A stretch of 64,000 bases of DNA from Semisulcospira habei. Its lineage: Eukaryota; Mollusca; Gastropoda; Semisulcospiridae. The position numbers and the translations under genes were made by a program. Below, piece after piece: positions 9,578 to 20,100 of this stretch; positions within the stretch are counted from its first letter, which is position 1, and each line of letters begins with the position of its first letter. Location of the stretch: NCBI GenBank assembly GCA_036245525.1, contig BTPG01000004.1, positions 19,639,709 to 19,703,708 on the forward strand, in the 5' to 3' direction. The notes under the pieces were generated by a model. The model was not told the origin of the DNA. It saw only the letters and a program-made list of their open reading frames with translations, and did no database searches.

Positions 9578-12252
9578 ACGCAAACATGTACACACACACA
9601 CACACACATCTAACTCTAAGATAATAAAAAAATAGAAAGAATAATAATAATTAAACTCACCTGTCATGTACCCAAACAAATGCTTCAACCATCTACCATC
9701 AGCAGTGGTGCTTCAGCCTTGAAACTTGACACCAGTAGACAAAATGACCAGACAATGATAGTTCAGTGATAGTTTTAGAATGGTTTGGTGCCTCTGGCGC
9801 TACCTTTGAACTATCCTTTGTCAGTCGTTCTTTCTTCTGAACTTATATTTAGTCTTTAATGGGCAAATTCCAGCTGTAGGTCCCAAGCTATTCTGGTAGC
9901 ATCCTTTTTTTTTTATCATTGTTGTTCTGGGGACAGTTTACTGTTATGTAATCTGGCAGACAAATCCTAATTTTTTTTAGAGCTCAAATTGACAGTGTCC
10001 CATGAACATGTTTTGCATGTTTTGGTTTGAGTTTTTGGGTGGTCTTATCCACACATATTTTCCTTGTTTGGTTGGTGGTTGTATGAAAACTCATTTAGGA
10101 AAATGCAAGCTGAAAAAAACCCATTTAGTCTCACGGGCGCATTTTGACTGTGTACCAATTGCGGGATATATATTGACCGTGATAATCAAGGGTAGTGCTG
10201 GATTAGCTTGGTGCTTGAAGGTGCCAACCTAATCTGGCACTACCCTTGAATTATCGTGGTCGATCTATCTCCTGCTCTATGGTGTTGGGGCTATATAGAT
10301 TAAGTTGTATTTGTAATTCAAATAGCTGGCCAATGGTTTCCAAAACGTGGACCATAGAAGAAGAAAAGCAGTTTTCACTGATCTACTGCATTGTTTCTCT
10401 GCATTTAGGTTTTCTTAGCACGTGGAAATGTTCCAGCTGACAACTACAACTTCTTCATTGACATTCTTCTCAACACAATCAGGTAAGTTAATGTTGACAA
10501 GATTCATAGAACTTGCTTGTGTCATTGAACTTTTCTTCCCATTAACCGAAAAGTCTTGGAATTTGACAAGATTGGAGGTGTTTCTCATCAATTTGAAGCA
10601 AACATTTTGACCAGCAATTCTTTCTTTCATGCCGGGAAGTATGTGTTACTTGCCTCCGGGAATATTGTATAGGGCAGATGCTTAGCAAATGCCGGCCTAC
10701 GTGTCCATACTTAGGTTAGTGAGTAAATTATCTCTGTCAACAGGGATGAGATTGCTGGTTGCATCGACAAAGCTTACTCCAAAATTGCTCTCAGCGAGGC
10801 AGCACGGATGCTGTTTTTCGACTCACAGAAGCCAATGTCAGAATATGCACAAAAGGTAAAACTTTCCTCCTGCATCTCTCTCTTTTTTATCTTTGTTGCA
10901 TATGGACACAAGTAGCATGTTTGACTTTGACTTCAGTGTTTGGAATACACAGCAGTCGAAAGGTTTAATACGTCAAGCCCAAAAGTGAAATTCCCATTTT
11001 CTTTGCAGAGTGTGTTTACTTTCAGGAGATACATCAACCATGGTTGTTCCAGGGTGGTGCCAGAATAGCTTAGCATCTAGATGTGCCAACTCCAAGCTAT
11101 TCTGACACCACCCTTGAACTACCATGATCGATACAGATCTTGTAGTTTGACACTGTCAGGGCTGAGTGGGTTCGATCATCAGCTGTGACTGAGTTGGGGT
11201 GATATCGACAGCTACACTAGCAATAGGTATGGTTTCTCATGAGCCATGGAAGCAGCAGGGGCTCATGAGAATCTATGCCTCTTGAAGATGGAAGGAGTTG
11301 GCTGCAGAAATAAACATAATTATATTTGTGTGTATATGATTGATAATGGGCTGTACCACTGCAGTAGATAGAACATGAAAATGTTTTTTGCTGATGCATG
11401 TGGCAGGCAGGAATCTGCTTTCCAGTCCCTACAGCAGCTGTGAGTCTAGCGCAACTTGGTATCGTTGAAGGCCACTGCCAAGTGCTTATTGGGACTCGGA
11501 CATAATAATTGGCATGATAAACCTGAGTGTCAGAAAATTTTTATGGGACTTTCAAGTGTGTTATCATTAGCTTTTCATTATGTTACCTGTAACTGTCTTG
11601 GACTTGTAGCCGTTGGTAAACTGTACCAGTGGCTGCATACAAGGTTAGAACACACGTTAACACCTTTCCTACCACTGTACATATATTTTGTTTCCTGAAA
11701 TCTATATTCATTCATCAACCAAGAGCCACAGCTGTATGAGGGATATGGATACAAATTGGTTTCAGCAAGAATCATAGGGATCTGTACCTCTTGCGGTTGG
11801 GTTGTGTTAACCCATTCAGCCCTGACGCACTACAGCAGGTTATGGGTCGACCATGATAATTCAAGGGCAGTGCCAGATTAGCTTGGCGCTGACAGGCGCC
11901 AAACTAATCTGGCACTGCCCTTGAATTATCATGGTCGATTCATCTCCTGCAACAGGTGCATAGTCGTTAGATGACGCCTCCAAAATTTGGGAAATACGTG
12001 CGCCGGGCTGAATGAGTTACGTTTTTCTTGGCAGTAAAGGGGTCAGAATGTATCATTGAGCTAATGGCATTCTGCATTTGTGATTGTTGACCTGATGAAG
12101 TACTTTGTGTGCAGCGAGGCTGGCAGATGAAGGGTGATAATTGCTTCCATTTTGTGGCCGAGCCGAAACACGCTGCCGACGAGGTGATCCCAGCCAAAAC
12201 ACTGGCCGAGCAGACGATAGAGTATGCCAGAGAACTAGAGATGATTGTCTAG
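9121..12252 (+). CDS. PSMD8: 26S proteasome non-ATPase regulatory subunit 8 (Rpn12), C-terminal half, four exons
   Basis: PSMD8/Rpn12 is a PCI-domain subunit of the lid of the 19S regulatory particle of the 26S proteasome, acting in cytosol and nucleus in ubiquitin-dependent protein breakdown. Exons are 9121-9219, 10409-10482, 10744-10855 and 12115-12252. All introns are GT-AG and the phases join exactly. The joined reading contains [55 protein letters not shown] and ends [12 protein letters not shown] before TAG, matching the C-terminal half of the animal family closely. About 140 codons are present; the N-terminal exons are not in this window. Introns 1 and 3 and the 3' flank contain hairpin MITEs. 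The identification is from family knowledge; the exon borders are read directly. Confidence 0.95.
9509..9608. repeat. Poly-C followed by CA microsatellite, PSMD8 intron
   Basis: A poly-C run of about 22 bases is followed by CA repeats with interruptions to about 9608. It lies in the first visible PSMD8 intron. Confidence 0.95.
10186..10256. repeat. H1 hairpin, PSMD8 intron
   Basis: ATCAAGGGTAGTGCTGGATTAGC pairs with its right arm ending ACTACCCTTGAATTAT. Outer ends are decayed. A much decayed half copy lies at 9285-9325 and another at 9765-9815 in the same intron. Confidence 0.8.
10409..10482 (+). CDS. PSMD8: PSMD8 exon (74 nt)
   Basis: The acceptor TGCATTTAG precedes it and the strong donor AG|GTAAGT follows. 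It reads [20 protein letters not shown] and ends after two bases of an Arg codon. Confidence 0.95.
10744..10855 (+). CDS. PSMD8: PSMD8 exon (112 nt)
   Basis: The acceptor GTCAACAG precedes it and the donor AAG|GTAAAA follows. Its first base completes the Arg codon, then [20 protein letters not shown]. The frame is exact with both neighbours. Confidence 0.95.
11036..11128. repeat. H1 hairpin, PSMD8 intron
   Basis: GGGTGGTGCCAGAATAGCTTAG pairs with CAAGCTATTCTGACACCACCC. The loop carries an extra AACTC relative to other copies. Confidence 0.8.
11219..11287. repeat. H2 hairpin, PSMD8 intron
   Basis: TTCTCATGAGCC pairs with GGCTCATGAGAATCTATGCCTC around a short G/A-rich loop. It lies in the last visible PSMD8 intron. 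Confidence 0.75.
11807..12020. repeat. H1 hairpin MITE with intact ends, PSMD8 intron
   Basis: Left end TTAACCCATTCAGCCC; right end GGGCTGAATGAG then TTAC, a one-base change from TTAA. The central hairpin arms include GATAATTCAAGGGCAGTGCC and its complement. The right end is 94 bp from the last PSMD8 coding exon. Confidence 0.88.
12115..12252 (+). CDS. PSMD8: PSMD8 terminal coding exon
   Basis: The acceptor TTTGTGTGCAG precedes it. It reads [18 protein letters not shown] and ends ARELEMIV with TAG at 12250-12252, the conserved family C-terminus. Confidence 0.96.
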   Translation, partial: RGWQMKGDNCFHFVAEPKHAADEVIPAKTLAEQTIEYARELEMIV

Positions 12253-12498
12253 GGTGCCATCATTGTTCAGACTGATTTCTTCTTACAATGCCAGTTTAGA
12301 AAAACGTTGAATTGATAATGGTCATTGATTGCTGCTGATGATACTTGGTGGAAAAGATTCATAACTATCTGTCTTTTCCACCGAGCAGTATTGTCAGTAA
12401 AAGTCAAGGGGCTAAAGTATGTATGTCAAGTAACACATAGAGCCCTATGATCAGATTTTGCAGATATCCTCTGAAGTCAGCATATCATTTCAGGAGAC

Positions 12499-12600
12499 AT
12501 ACTGACGAGCAAAAGAAATGTGACATTTTTGGAATCATCGGAAACACTTTCGTGTTTCTGATGATTGCAAAAATGTCGCATTTCTTTTGCTCATCAGTAT
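12499..12600. repeat. H3 palindromic MITE in PSMD8 3' flank
   Basis: ATACTGACGAGCAAAAGAAATG at the left is mirrored by CATTTCTTTTGCTCATCAGTAT at the right, with CGGAAACAC/GTGTTTCTG near the centre. The whole 102 bp is one hairpin. If the 3' UTR runs to the polyA signal at 13966, this is transcribed. Confidence 0.88.
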
Positions 12601-12619
12601 AGAATGGCCATTATAGTTT

Positions 12620-12690
12620 CAGTTTGGTGCCAGAATACCTTGGCATGAATAAGCACCAAGCTATTTTGGCACCACACTTGGACTATCGTG
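12620..12690. repeat. Diverged H1 hairpin
   Basis: TTTGGTGCCAGAATACCTTGG pairs with CCAAGCTATTTTGGCACCA. The arms have several mismatches. Confidence 0.65.
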
Positions 12691-12729
12691 GTGGTTCTCT
12701 CCTGTTGGTAGTTTATCTATCGGTACTGT

Positions 12730-12774
12730 AGGAATCATCGTGATAAAAAGCGCTACTGACAGCCAAAAGGTTAA
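12730..12774. repeat. Right end of an H6 element
   Basis: AGGAATCATCGTGATAAAAAGC then CTGACAGCCAAAAGGTTAA matches the right arm of the H6 element at 63386-63477. The left part is not recognisable. Confidence 0.55.
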
Positions 12775-13596
12775 ATTAAGGGGAGTAAACCCCAGACATC
12801 ACAGCAGACTGTTGATATAATTAGTAAGATCATTAGTGGCGACATCTGCTCTTAAAACGTCTTTGTTGGAAAGGGCTAATGTATGAAAAAAAGCAGTCAA
12901 GAGGAATTGTGTAGACTTTTGGGTCTTTTTTTCCCCACCAAAGCAAGTTAACCAAACACATTGGGGAACTGTAGGTCTAGCATAGTAATTCATATAGCAA
13001 ACATTAATAAGGTTTGTTGTCTAATAATGTACATGTATACATTTGTGTTTTCAAGTGAATTTGCTTTATTCTGAAAGTCGGTGCATGTGTGAACGAGTGA
13101 GTATGTGTGTGTCCGATTATTATTTGATAAGTGGCGTATATCCTGCAGGGTCTCATGGCAGAAACCATTCATTTTCATCTACTCTTCCAACATGCACACA
13201 GAGTGCAAATTGTGACCTTATTTCATTTCAGATTTTCCATTGTTAGTTCAAATGTGTAATGGTGCACTTAGTTTTATTTGAAAGTAGCACTTCTTAACTA
13301 CATGAATGGAAATTTCCAAATACATTTGTTTAAAACCGAGCATTGTCCAAGGTATTTGCAAAAGTCGTCAAATTGTACCTCATGTCAGACAAGACACGTA
13401 ATTCATATTTATGTCGATCAAAATTTCATTCATTAGGAATGTTATAAATTTGAAAATAATTCATTTGCTCTAGGTCATCTTGTAAATTTAAAGATGTCAC
13501 GATTCTGATATCAAAGTGTGTAGATGAAGTAGGTTAAGGTTTATTTAGACAGTTGTCCATCTCAGGTTGTTTAATTGCGGTTTTTTTTGTCCCACA

Positions 13597-13762
13597 TTAA
13601 CCCATTTGCAGGAGATGGATTGATCATGATAATTCAAGGGTAGTGCCAGATGAGCTTGGCGCCTGAAGGCGCCAAGCTCATCTGGCACTACCCTTGATCA
13701 TGAACTGGTGCATAGTCATTAGACAACACCTCCAAAAGTTTTGAAATTGTCTGTGGGGTTAA
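13597..13762. repeat. H1 hairpin MITE with arm-paired change
   Basis: TTAA ends at 13597 and 13759. The arms read CCAGATGAGCTTGGCGCC and GGCGCCAAGCTCATCTGG: the ATGAG variant on one side is matched by CTCAT on the other, unlike the ATTAG/CTAAT of other copies. The right outer arm is shortened after CTTGATCATGAAC. Confidence 0.88.
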
Positions 13763-13965
13763 GAGGTGTTAATGATTATTCAAATTTGTTGTCTATAGAT
13801 TATGGTCACAAGTGAACGCGCTAATAGTCAATACCTTTATGGTGTTTAGTTTTCAAAAGATGTCCTTTGGTTTGAACAGAACAGTTATTAAAAAAACCCA
13901 AAAAAACTGATCTGATGTCATCACAGGTTTCTGCATCATGTGCATCGTTCTATCTTCAGTTTTGA

Positions 13966-13971
13966 AATAAA
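13966..13971 (+). terminator. Possible PSMD8 polyadenylation signal
   Basis: This AATAAA is the first one I found on the + strand after the PSMD8 stop. It would give a 3' UTR of about 1.7 kb carrying several hairpins. Long UTR length and no transcript data make this uncertain. Confidence 0.3.
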
Positions 13972-14041
13972 GTGAGGAAAAGCCCAAAACGTTTTTGTTG
14001 CTTTGATTTCATGCTTATGATACATGCAGACAAGTTTTTGT

Positions 14042-15572
14042 TGGCTCACATGCAAAACAAAAGTGAGTCTATGTTCTGGGCCAGTGGTCGTCCGTCCTGC
14101 GTATGTCTGCCGTCACCTGTGGTAAACTTCAACTTTGGCATTTTCTCGGAGATTATTCAAGCTACAGTCTTCAAACTTGGCCTAAGGATACTTTGTGGCA
14201 AGACCTTTCTAAACATACCAATTTCAGTGACCTCTCACAAAGGTCAAGGTCACAGGGGATCAGGAAATATATCAAAAATAGCTATAATTTGACGTAATTA
14301 AAATACTACTTACAACTTCAAACCCAAACTTGGTACAAAGATACCTGATGGTAAGACCTTTCTATACATACTAATTTGGTTGATCCCTCGGAAAGGTCAA
14401 GGGCCACAAGAAACTTGGGAAATAGATCCAAAACGGCCATATTTTGTCAAAAGATGTTTTTTCTCAAATACTATTCATAACTTCAAACCCAAACTTGCTA
14501 CAGAGGTACCTGATGGTAAGACCTATTTATGCATACTAATTTGGATGACCCATCAGAAAGGTCAAGGGTCACAAGAGCTCAGGGAATAGGTAAAAATAGC
14601 CATGTTTAAACAAGAAACGTTTGTTCTCGATCACTATTAACAACTTCAAACCCAAACTTGCTACAGAGATACCTGATGGTAAGACCTATCTATGTATACT
14701 AATTTGGATGACCCCTCGGAAAGGTCCATGGTCCTAGGAGCTCAGGAAATAGGTAAATGGGGCGGTCCGTGGCGCAGTGGTTAAGGCGCCTGCCATCAAT
14801 GCTAAAGGTGCGAGGTTCGATACCGGGTTTCGGCGTCGGATTTTTCTCTTCTAGTAAGTGTCACCGTTAATTCGGGCGGACCGTCGGGGGTTCTTTCTCC
14901 GGGTACTCCGGTTCTTCCACCCCCTCCACTTTGGTACCGGTTTCAGGCCACTTTATAAATTTCAAATACAAGCGATCAAAATTTCCGAAAAACTCAGTAG
15001 CTGAGCTGACCCTTCGCACCACGTGAATGTCCTGTGTCTGTCTTGTACTTTGTTTGTCTTCAGAGTGAATGCGTGTGTCACGTGAGCGTGCGTGTTGGGT
15101 GCAGTTCGCGGCGCTTTGAGCCGATTCGCCGAATTGGGAAAAACGCGCCTATATAATAACCATTATTATTACCATTATTATTGTAAAAAATAGCCATATT
15201 TTGACAAGAAATGTTTTTTTTCTTGATTACTATTCACATCATTGGAAAAGGTCATGGGTCACAAGAGGTCCGCAAATGTGTATAACATACCAATATTTGA
15301 TAGCATTGTATTTATTATCAACATTTTTGCAAACTTTTCAATCAAATTTGGCACAAAGGTAGCTGATGATGAGACCTTCCTATGTATACTAATTTAGTCA
15401 AATCATCGCAAAGGTCAAGGATCACGGGGGTTTGACAGATGTGTTAAAACTGATTAAATTTTGAGAAAACATGAATTTGGTTGGTGCAGAAGTCGTCCCT
15501 TATTGTCACATGTGTAGATCGGTCATACACGTGAGCCATAAGGGCTTTGCCTGTTTTGTTTTGTGCAACATG
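14042..15572 (-). repeat. Composite repeat with about 164-bp AGGTCA units, reverse orientation
   Basis: Units start at ACAACTTCAAACCCAAACT (14311, 14476, 14640; period about 164). Each carries an AAGGTCAAGGGTCA-like motif. The left edge has GGGCCAGTGGTCGTCCGTCC, matching 61075-61110 reversed. The right edge (15490-15572) matches the start of the copy at 63558 reversed (CATACACGTGAGCCATAAGG). A SINE interrupts it at 14758-15182. Confidence 0.82.
14758..15182 (+). repeat. tRNA-derived SINE
   Basis: The head GTGGCGCAGTGGTTAAGGCG is an A box and GGTTCGATACC is a B box of an RNA polymerase III promoter. A body with TCTCCGGGTACTCCGG and an ATT-rich tail follow. GTAAA at 14753-14757 and 15183-15187 is the likely target duplication inside a repeat unit. 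The tRNA head lacks the full cloverleaf of a gene, so this is a SINE, not a tRNA. Confidence 0.85.
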
Positions 15573-15783
15573 ATGTTGCCTGCTCAATTTTTGCATTGGA
15601 GGAGCAGATGGAGGGGGTGGAGGTTGTAGCTGGTGCTGCGGCAGCTTCTCCCCCCTCATCTCCGAGGAACCAGAGGAGGCCCGGGAGTCGACCCCCCTCT
15701 GTTTCTTCGACTCCTTCCAAAGCACAGGAAAAGGGGGGAAGGAACTCTTCTCCTACACATAAAACCTAACCATGTACTCTCTG
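15573..15783. other. Unassigned Ser/Pro-rich open stretch before gap
   Basis: One + frame stays open from 15563 to a stop at 15769 with low-complexity SPPSSPRNQRRPGSRPPSVSS. It could be the last exon of a host gene broken by the gap or chance. No splice acceptor of good quality and no homolog recognised. Confidence 0.3.
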
Positions 15784-16283
15784 NNNNNNNNNNNNNNNNN
15801 NNNNNNNNNNNNNNNNNNNNNNNNNNNNNNNNNNNNNNNNNNNNNNNNNNNNNNNNNNNNNNNNNNNNNNNNNNNNNNNNNNNNNNNNNNNNNNNNNNNN
15901 NNNNNNNNNNNNNNNNNNNNNNNNNNNNNNNNNNNNNNNNNNNNNNNNNNNNNNNNNNNNNNNNNNNNNNNNNNNNNNNNNNNNNNNNNNNNNNNNNNNN
16001 NNNNNNNNNNNNNNNNNNNNNNNNNNNNNNNNNNNNNNNNNNNNNNNNNNNNNNNNNNNNNNNNNNNNNNNNNNNNNNNNNNNNNNNNNNNNNNNNNNNN
16101 NNNNNNNNNNNNNNNNNNNNNNNNNNNNNNNNNNNNNNNNNNNNNNNNNNNNNNNNNNNNNNNNNNNNNNNNNNNNNNNNNNNNNNNNNNNNNNNNNNNN
16201 NNNNNNNNNNNNNNNNNNNNNNNNNNNNNNNNNNNNNNNNNNNNNNNNNNNNNNNNNNNNNNNNNNNNNNNNNNNNNNNNNNN
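15784..16283. other. Assembly gap of 500 N
   Basis: Exactly 500 ambiguous bases, a scaffold spacer of arbitrary size. Long ORFs across it are meaningless. Confidence 0.99.
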
Positions 16284-16600
16284 AATCTCCGGTACAGTAT
16301 GCTAATATGCTATGACTTGGGTGCGGATGCTTTTAATTAGGAAGACCTTGTCCTACTATGGCAAACACCTGCATGGTGGCTGGCTCTCTTGTAGCGCCGG
16401 TTTGCGCTATGACGCACTACCACAGGATATGGATCGACCATGATAGTTCAAGGGTGGTCCCTGAATAGTGTGTCTCCTCATGTGCCAAGCAATCCTAACC
16501 TCTTTACTGTCATTTGACGAAGATTTTGGGTTTTTTTTAAAAAATCAATGTATATTCAGTCAACGTCGAAGATCGCCAGCCGTCGAAGGAACATGGATAC

Positions 16601-16860
16601 AAAGTGATTCACTTTAGCAAGAGACAGATCCTCATAAGACTGACCCCGCAAATGCAGGGGGTGGGGGGTAGAGGGGGGCTCATGAGGATCTATAACTCTT
16701 GCAGTTTCGACCGAAATGCGACGCCAAGCTATTGAAACTGAACTTTTACACTGACATAAAATCGACCGTGATTTGCCATTGGCCCACATAGACGTGACAA
16801 CTACTAATGCAGCACCATCCTTGAACTATCATTGTCAATCTATCCCCTGAGCTGTAAAGC
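16601..16860. repeat. H2 hairpin with insert, followed by H1 remnant
   Basis: AAGAGACAGATCCTCATAAG pairs with CTCATGAGGATCTATAACTCTT (to about 16702), with a G-rich insert in the loop. Right of it, GCACCATCCTTGAACTATCATTG is one arm of an H1 copy. A left H1 arm (GACCATGATAGTTCAAGG) lies at 16435-16455. Confidence 0.65.
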
Positions 16861-16872
16861 ATTCAGTGGACA

Positions 16873-16985
16873 TATACCGACGAGCAAAAGAAATGCGACA
16901 TTTAGTTTCGAATCATCGAAAACAGTAAATCACTAGCGTTTCCCATGATTTCAAAAGTGTCACATTTCTTTTGCTCGTCAGTATA
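16873..16985. repeat. H3 palindromic MITE
   Basis: TATACCGACGAGCAAAAGAAATG at the left end is mirrored by CATTTCTTTTGCTCGTCAGTATA. The centre has paired ATCATCGAAAAC/GTTTCCCATGAT blocks. 113 bp in all. Confidence 0.88.
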
Positions 16986-17016
16986 TGTTGGAACGTCAAC
17001 TTTGTAGCTTTCTGCG

Positions 17017-17094
17017 TTAACTCATTTGAGACGTGCCCATCCAGATATGCATCTTAAGCCTCGTATCCAGATGCGACACGCTCGACTGAGTTAA
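17017..17094. repeat. H4 short TTAA-flanked palindrome
   Basis: It begins TTAACTCATTTGAGACG and ends CTCGACTGAGTTAA. The centre pairs ATCCAGATATGCATC with its partner CGTATCCAGATGCG imperfectly. 78 bp including both TTAA. Confidence 0.8.
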
Positions 17095-17146
17095 GAAAAC
17101 TTATTCCTCTTGCAAATAACTATACCGACGAGCAAAAGAAATGCGA

Positions 17147-20100
17147 CCTCGCGCTGGGACCATATGGCGTTGAGGCGCGTCCCCTGGGTGGTGGATAGGG
17201 GGTCCCTCGTGAGAGGGGTGCACCGAATGAAATAAGGTGCCGTGAACCAACATGGTCTAAGGGAAGGTGACCCTGACAGAAAACCCCTGGCCCTCCTAGT
17301 AAGGGGGTTGGGCGTGGGGGTAGCTTCCCCACCCTGCAAAAAAGGAAATAGCTACAAAAACGCCGACGAAAAGACTAACAGTAATTCCTTTCCTGGAGGA
17401 GGAAGGTTCTTCTACCAGAAGACTTATGATGTCCTGTGGTGAAAGCCGGAAGTCTTCGGAAGCCACAGGACCGAGCCGCCTCTCTCTATCCAGGGACACA
17501 ACCATGGGCACATGGAACGTCAAGACCATGTACCAGAGCGGCAAGGCCGCCCAGATAGCAGCGGAAATGCAAAAGTACAACCTTTCCCTGCTAGGTGTCA
17601 GTGAAGCCAGATGGACGCAGTCTGGCCAGAAAAGGCTGTTAAGTGGGGAGATGATTCTGTATTCAGGTCATGAAGAGGAGAATGCCCCCCATACAGAAGG
17701 AGTAGCATTCATTCTGTCACCAGTGGCACAGAGAGCGCTGATGGGCTGGGAACCTCTTGGGCCAAGAATTATCACAGCAGCCTTTAGAACCAAGAAAAAG
17801 CTCAAGCTGAACGTCATCCAGTGTTATGCGCCCACCAATGACAGTGACGAGGAAGAGAAACAAGAGTTCTACGACCGACTCCAGAGTGCCGTGGACAAAT
17901 GTGCGGAGCGAGACATCACCATCGTCATGGGCGATTTTAATGCCAAAATAGGGGAGGACAACACCGGATATGAAGAGGTGATGGGGAGACAGGGACTAGG
18001 CTCGGAGATGAGTGAGAACGGGGAGAGGTTTGTAGACTTTTGTGCTCTAAACCGACTTGTCATTGGAGGCAGCATCTTCCCACACAGAAGAATACACAAA
18101 GCAACTTGGGTCTCACCTGACCATACAACAGAGAACCAAATAGACCATATCTGCATTAGCAAGAAATTTAGAAGATCCCTTCAAGATGTTCGAGTGAGGA
18201 GGGGAGCAGATGTCGCCTCAGACCACCATCTGCTTACCTTAAGAATGAAGCTCAAGCTAAAGAAAAGCCGCACAGAGACAACAAGAAGACAGCGCTATAA
18301 TGTAGGCCTCCTGAGAGAAACTGGAGTTAGAGAAGAGTTCAAACTGGTGCTGTCCAACCGGTTTCAAGCGCTACAGGAGCTAGTAAATGAAGAGGAGGCG
18401 GTCACCACAGAGCAGCAGTGGAAGGCAGTTAGAGAGGCGCTGAACTCAACCTGCAAAGACACTGTAGGGTTCAGGAAACACCATCACAAGGACTGGCTGT
18501 CGGCACAGACCTTGAAGAAGATAGAAGTGAGGAAGCAGAAGAAAGCAGCGGTCAACAACAGTCGCACGAGAGCAGCCAAAGTAAGGGCACAGGAGGAATA
18601 CTCGGAAGCCAACCGCGAGGTGAAGAGGAGTATCAGGGCAGACAAGAGGGCCTACACAGACAGCCTGGCAGCAGAGGCAGAAAAGGCAGCAGGCAGCGGC
18701 AACATGAAACAGCTCTACGACATTACCAGAAGATTGTCGGGTAAGTATGGCCATACAGAAAGACCAGTAAAAGACAAAGAAGGCAAGCCTATTGCAGACA
18801 GAGCAGACCAACTCGACAGATGGGCCGAGTATTTTGAAGAGTTACTGAACAGACCTAGCCCACCCGACCCCCCCGACATCCAGCCGGCAGAGACCGACCT
18901 ACCCATCAGCTGTGACAGACCCAGCCAGGAAGAGATCAGAAGAGCAGTGGCATTTTTGAAGAATGGCAAAGCAGCAGGGCCAGATGGCATCCCAGCGGAG
19001 TATCTGAAAGCAGACCTAGAGACAACAGTGGAGATGCTGTACCCACTGTTTGGAAAGATCTGGGAAGAGGAGGTGATGCCAGCTGACTGGAAGGAGGGGT
19101 ACCTAATCAAGCTTCCCAAGAAAGGCGACCTCAGCAAGTGTTCCAACTACAGAGGAATCACCTTGCTGTCAGTACCAGGAAAGGTCTTCAACAGGATCAT
19201 CCTAGAGAGAATGAAGAGCTCCGTTGACCCCCAGCTGAGAGACCAGCAAGCAGGATTCAGGAAGAACCGATCATGTACAGACCAGATCGCCACTCTCCGC
19301 ATCATCGTGGAACAGTCTCTGGAGTGGAGCTCCCCGCTGTACGTCAACTTTGTGGATTATGAGAAAGCATTTGACAGCGTGGACCGAGAGACTCTGTGGA
19401 AACTCCTACGACACTACGGTGTACCCACAAAGCTCGTCCGCATGATCAAGAGCAGCTACGATGGCATGACATGTTGCGTGATCCACGAAGGGCAGTTCAC
19501 CAGGGCGCTCCAGGTCAGAACTGGTGTCAGGCAGGGGTGTCTGCTGTCTCCGTTCCTCTTCCTACTGGCCATAGACTGGGTCATGAAGATGACCACAGAG
19601 CACAGACGAAGTGGAATACAGTGGACACTGTGGACACAGCTTGACGACCTCGATTTTGCAGACGACTTGGCATTACTGTCCCACACTCATCAACAAATGC
19701 AGGACAAGACCACGAGGCTTGCTGACATCTCGTCCCAAGTGGGCCTCACCATTCACAAACAGAAAACAAAGACAATGAGGCTGAACACAACCAGGGAAGA
19801 ACCAATCTTGCTTGCTGGCACCCCGTTGGAGGAGGTGGAGTCCTTCACCTATCTCGGGAGCATCATAGACAAAAAAGGCGGCACTGATGCAGATGTCAGA
19901 GCACGAATCGGTAAAGCCAGAGCAGCCTTTCTCCAGTTAAAAAAAGTGTGGAGTTCCAGAGAGCTGTCACAACACACCAAAGTCCGGATTTTCAACTCCA
20001 ATGTAAAAGCAGTTCTCCTATATGGAGCAGAGGCTTGGAGATTGACAAAAACCACAGTCAACAGAGTACAGACCTTCATGAACAGTTGCCTTAGAAGAAT

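Noticed and set aside
14761..14835. tRNA gene
   Set aside because: A and B boxes are present, but the body and tail are those of a SINE and the acceptor stem does not close as in a tRNA gene. The same applies at 22480.
15633..16340. Long open frames across the N runs (also at 33207-33932)
   Set aside because: They consist almost wholly of ambiguous bases.
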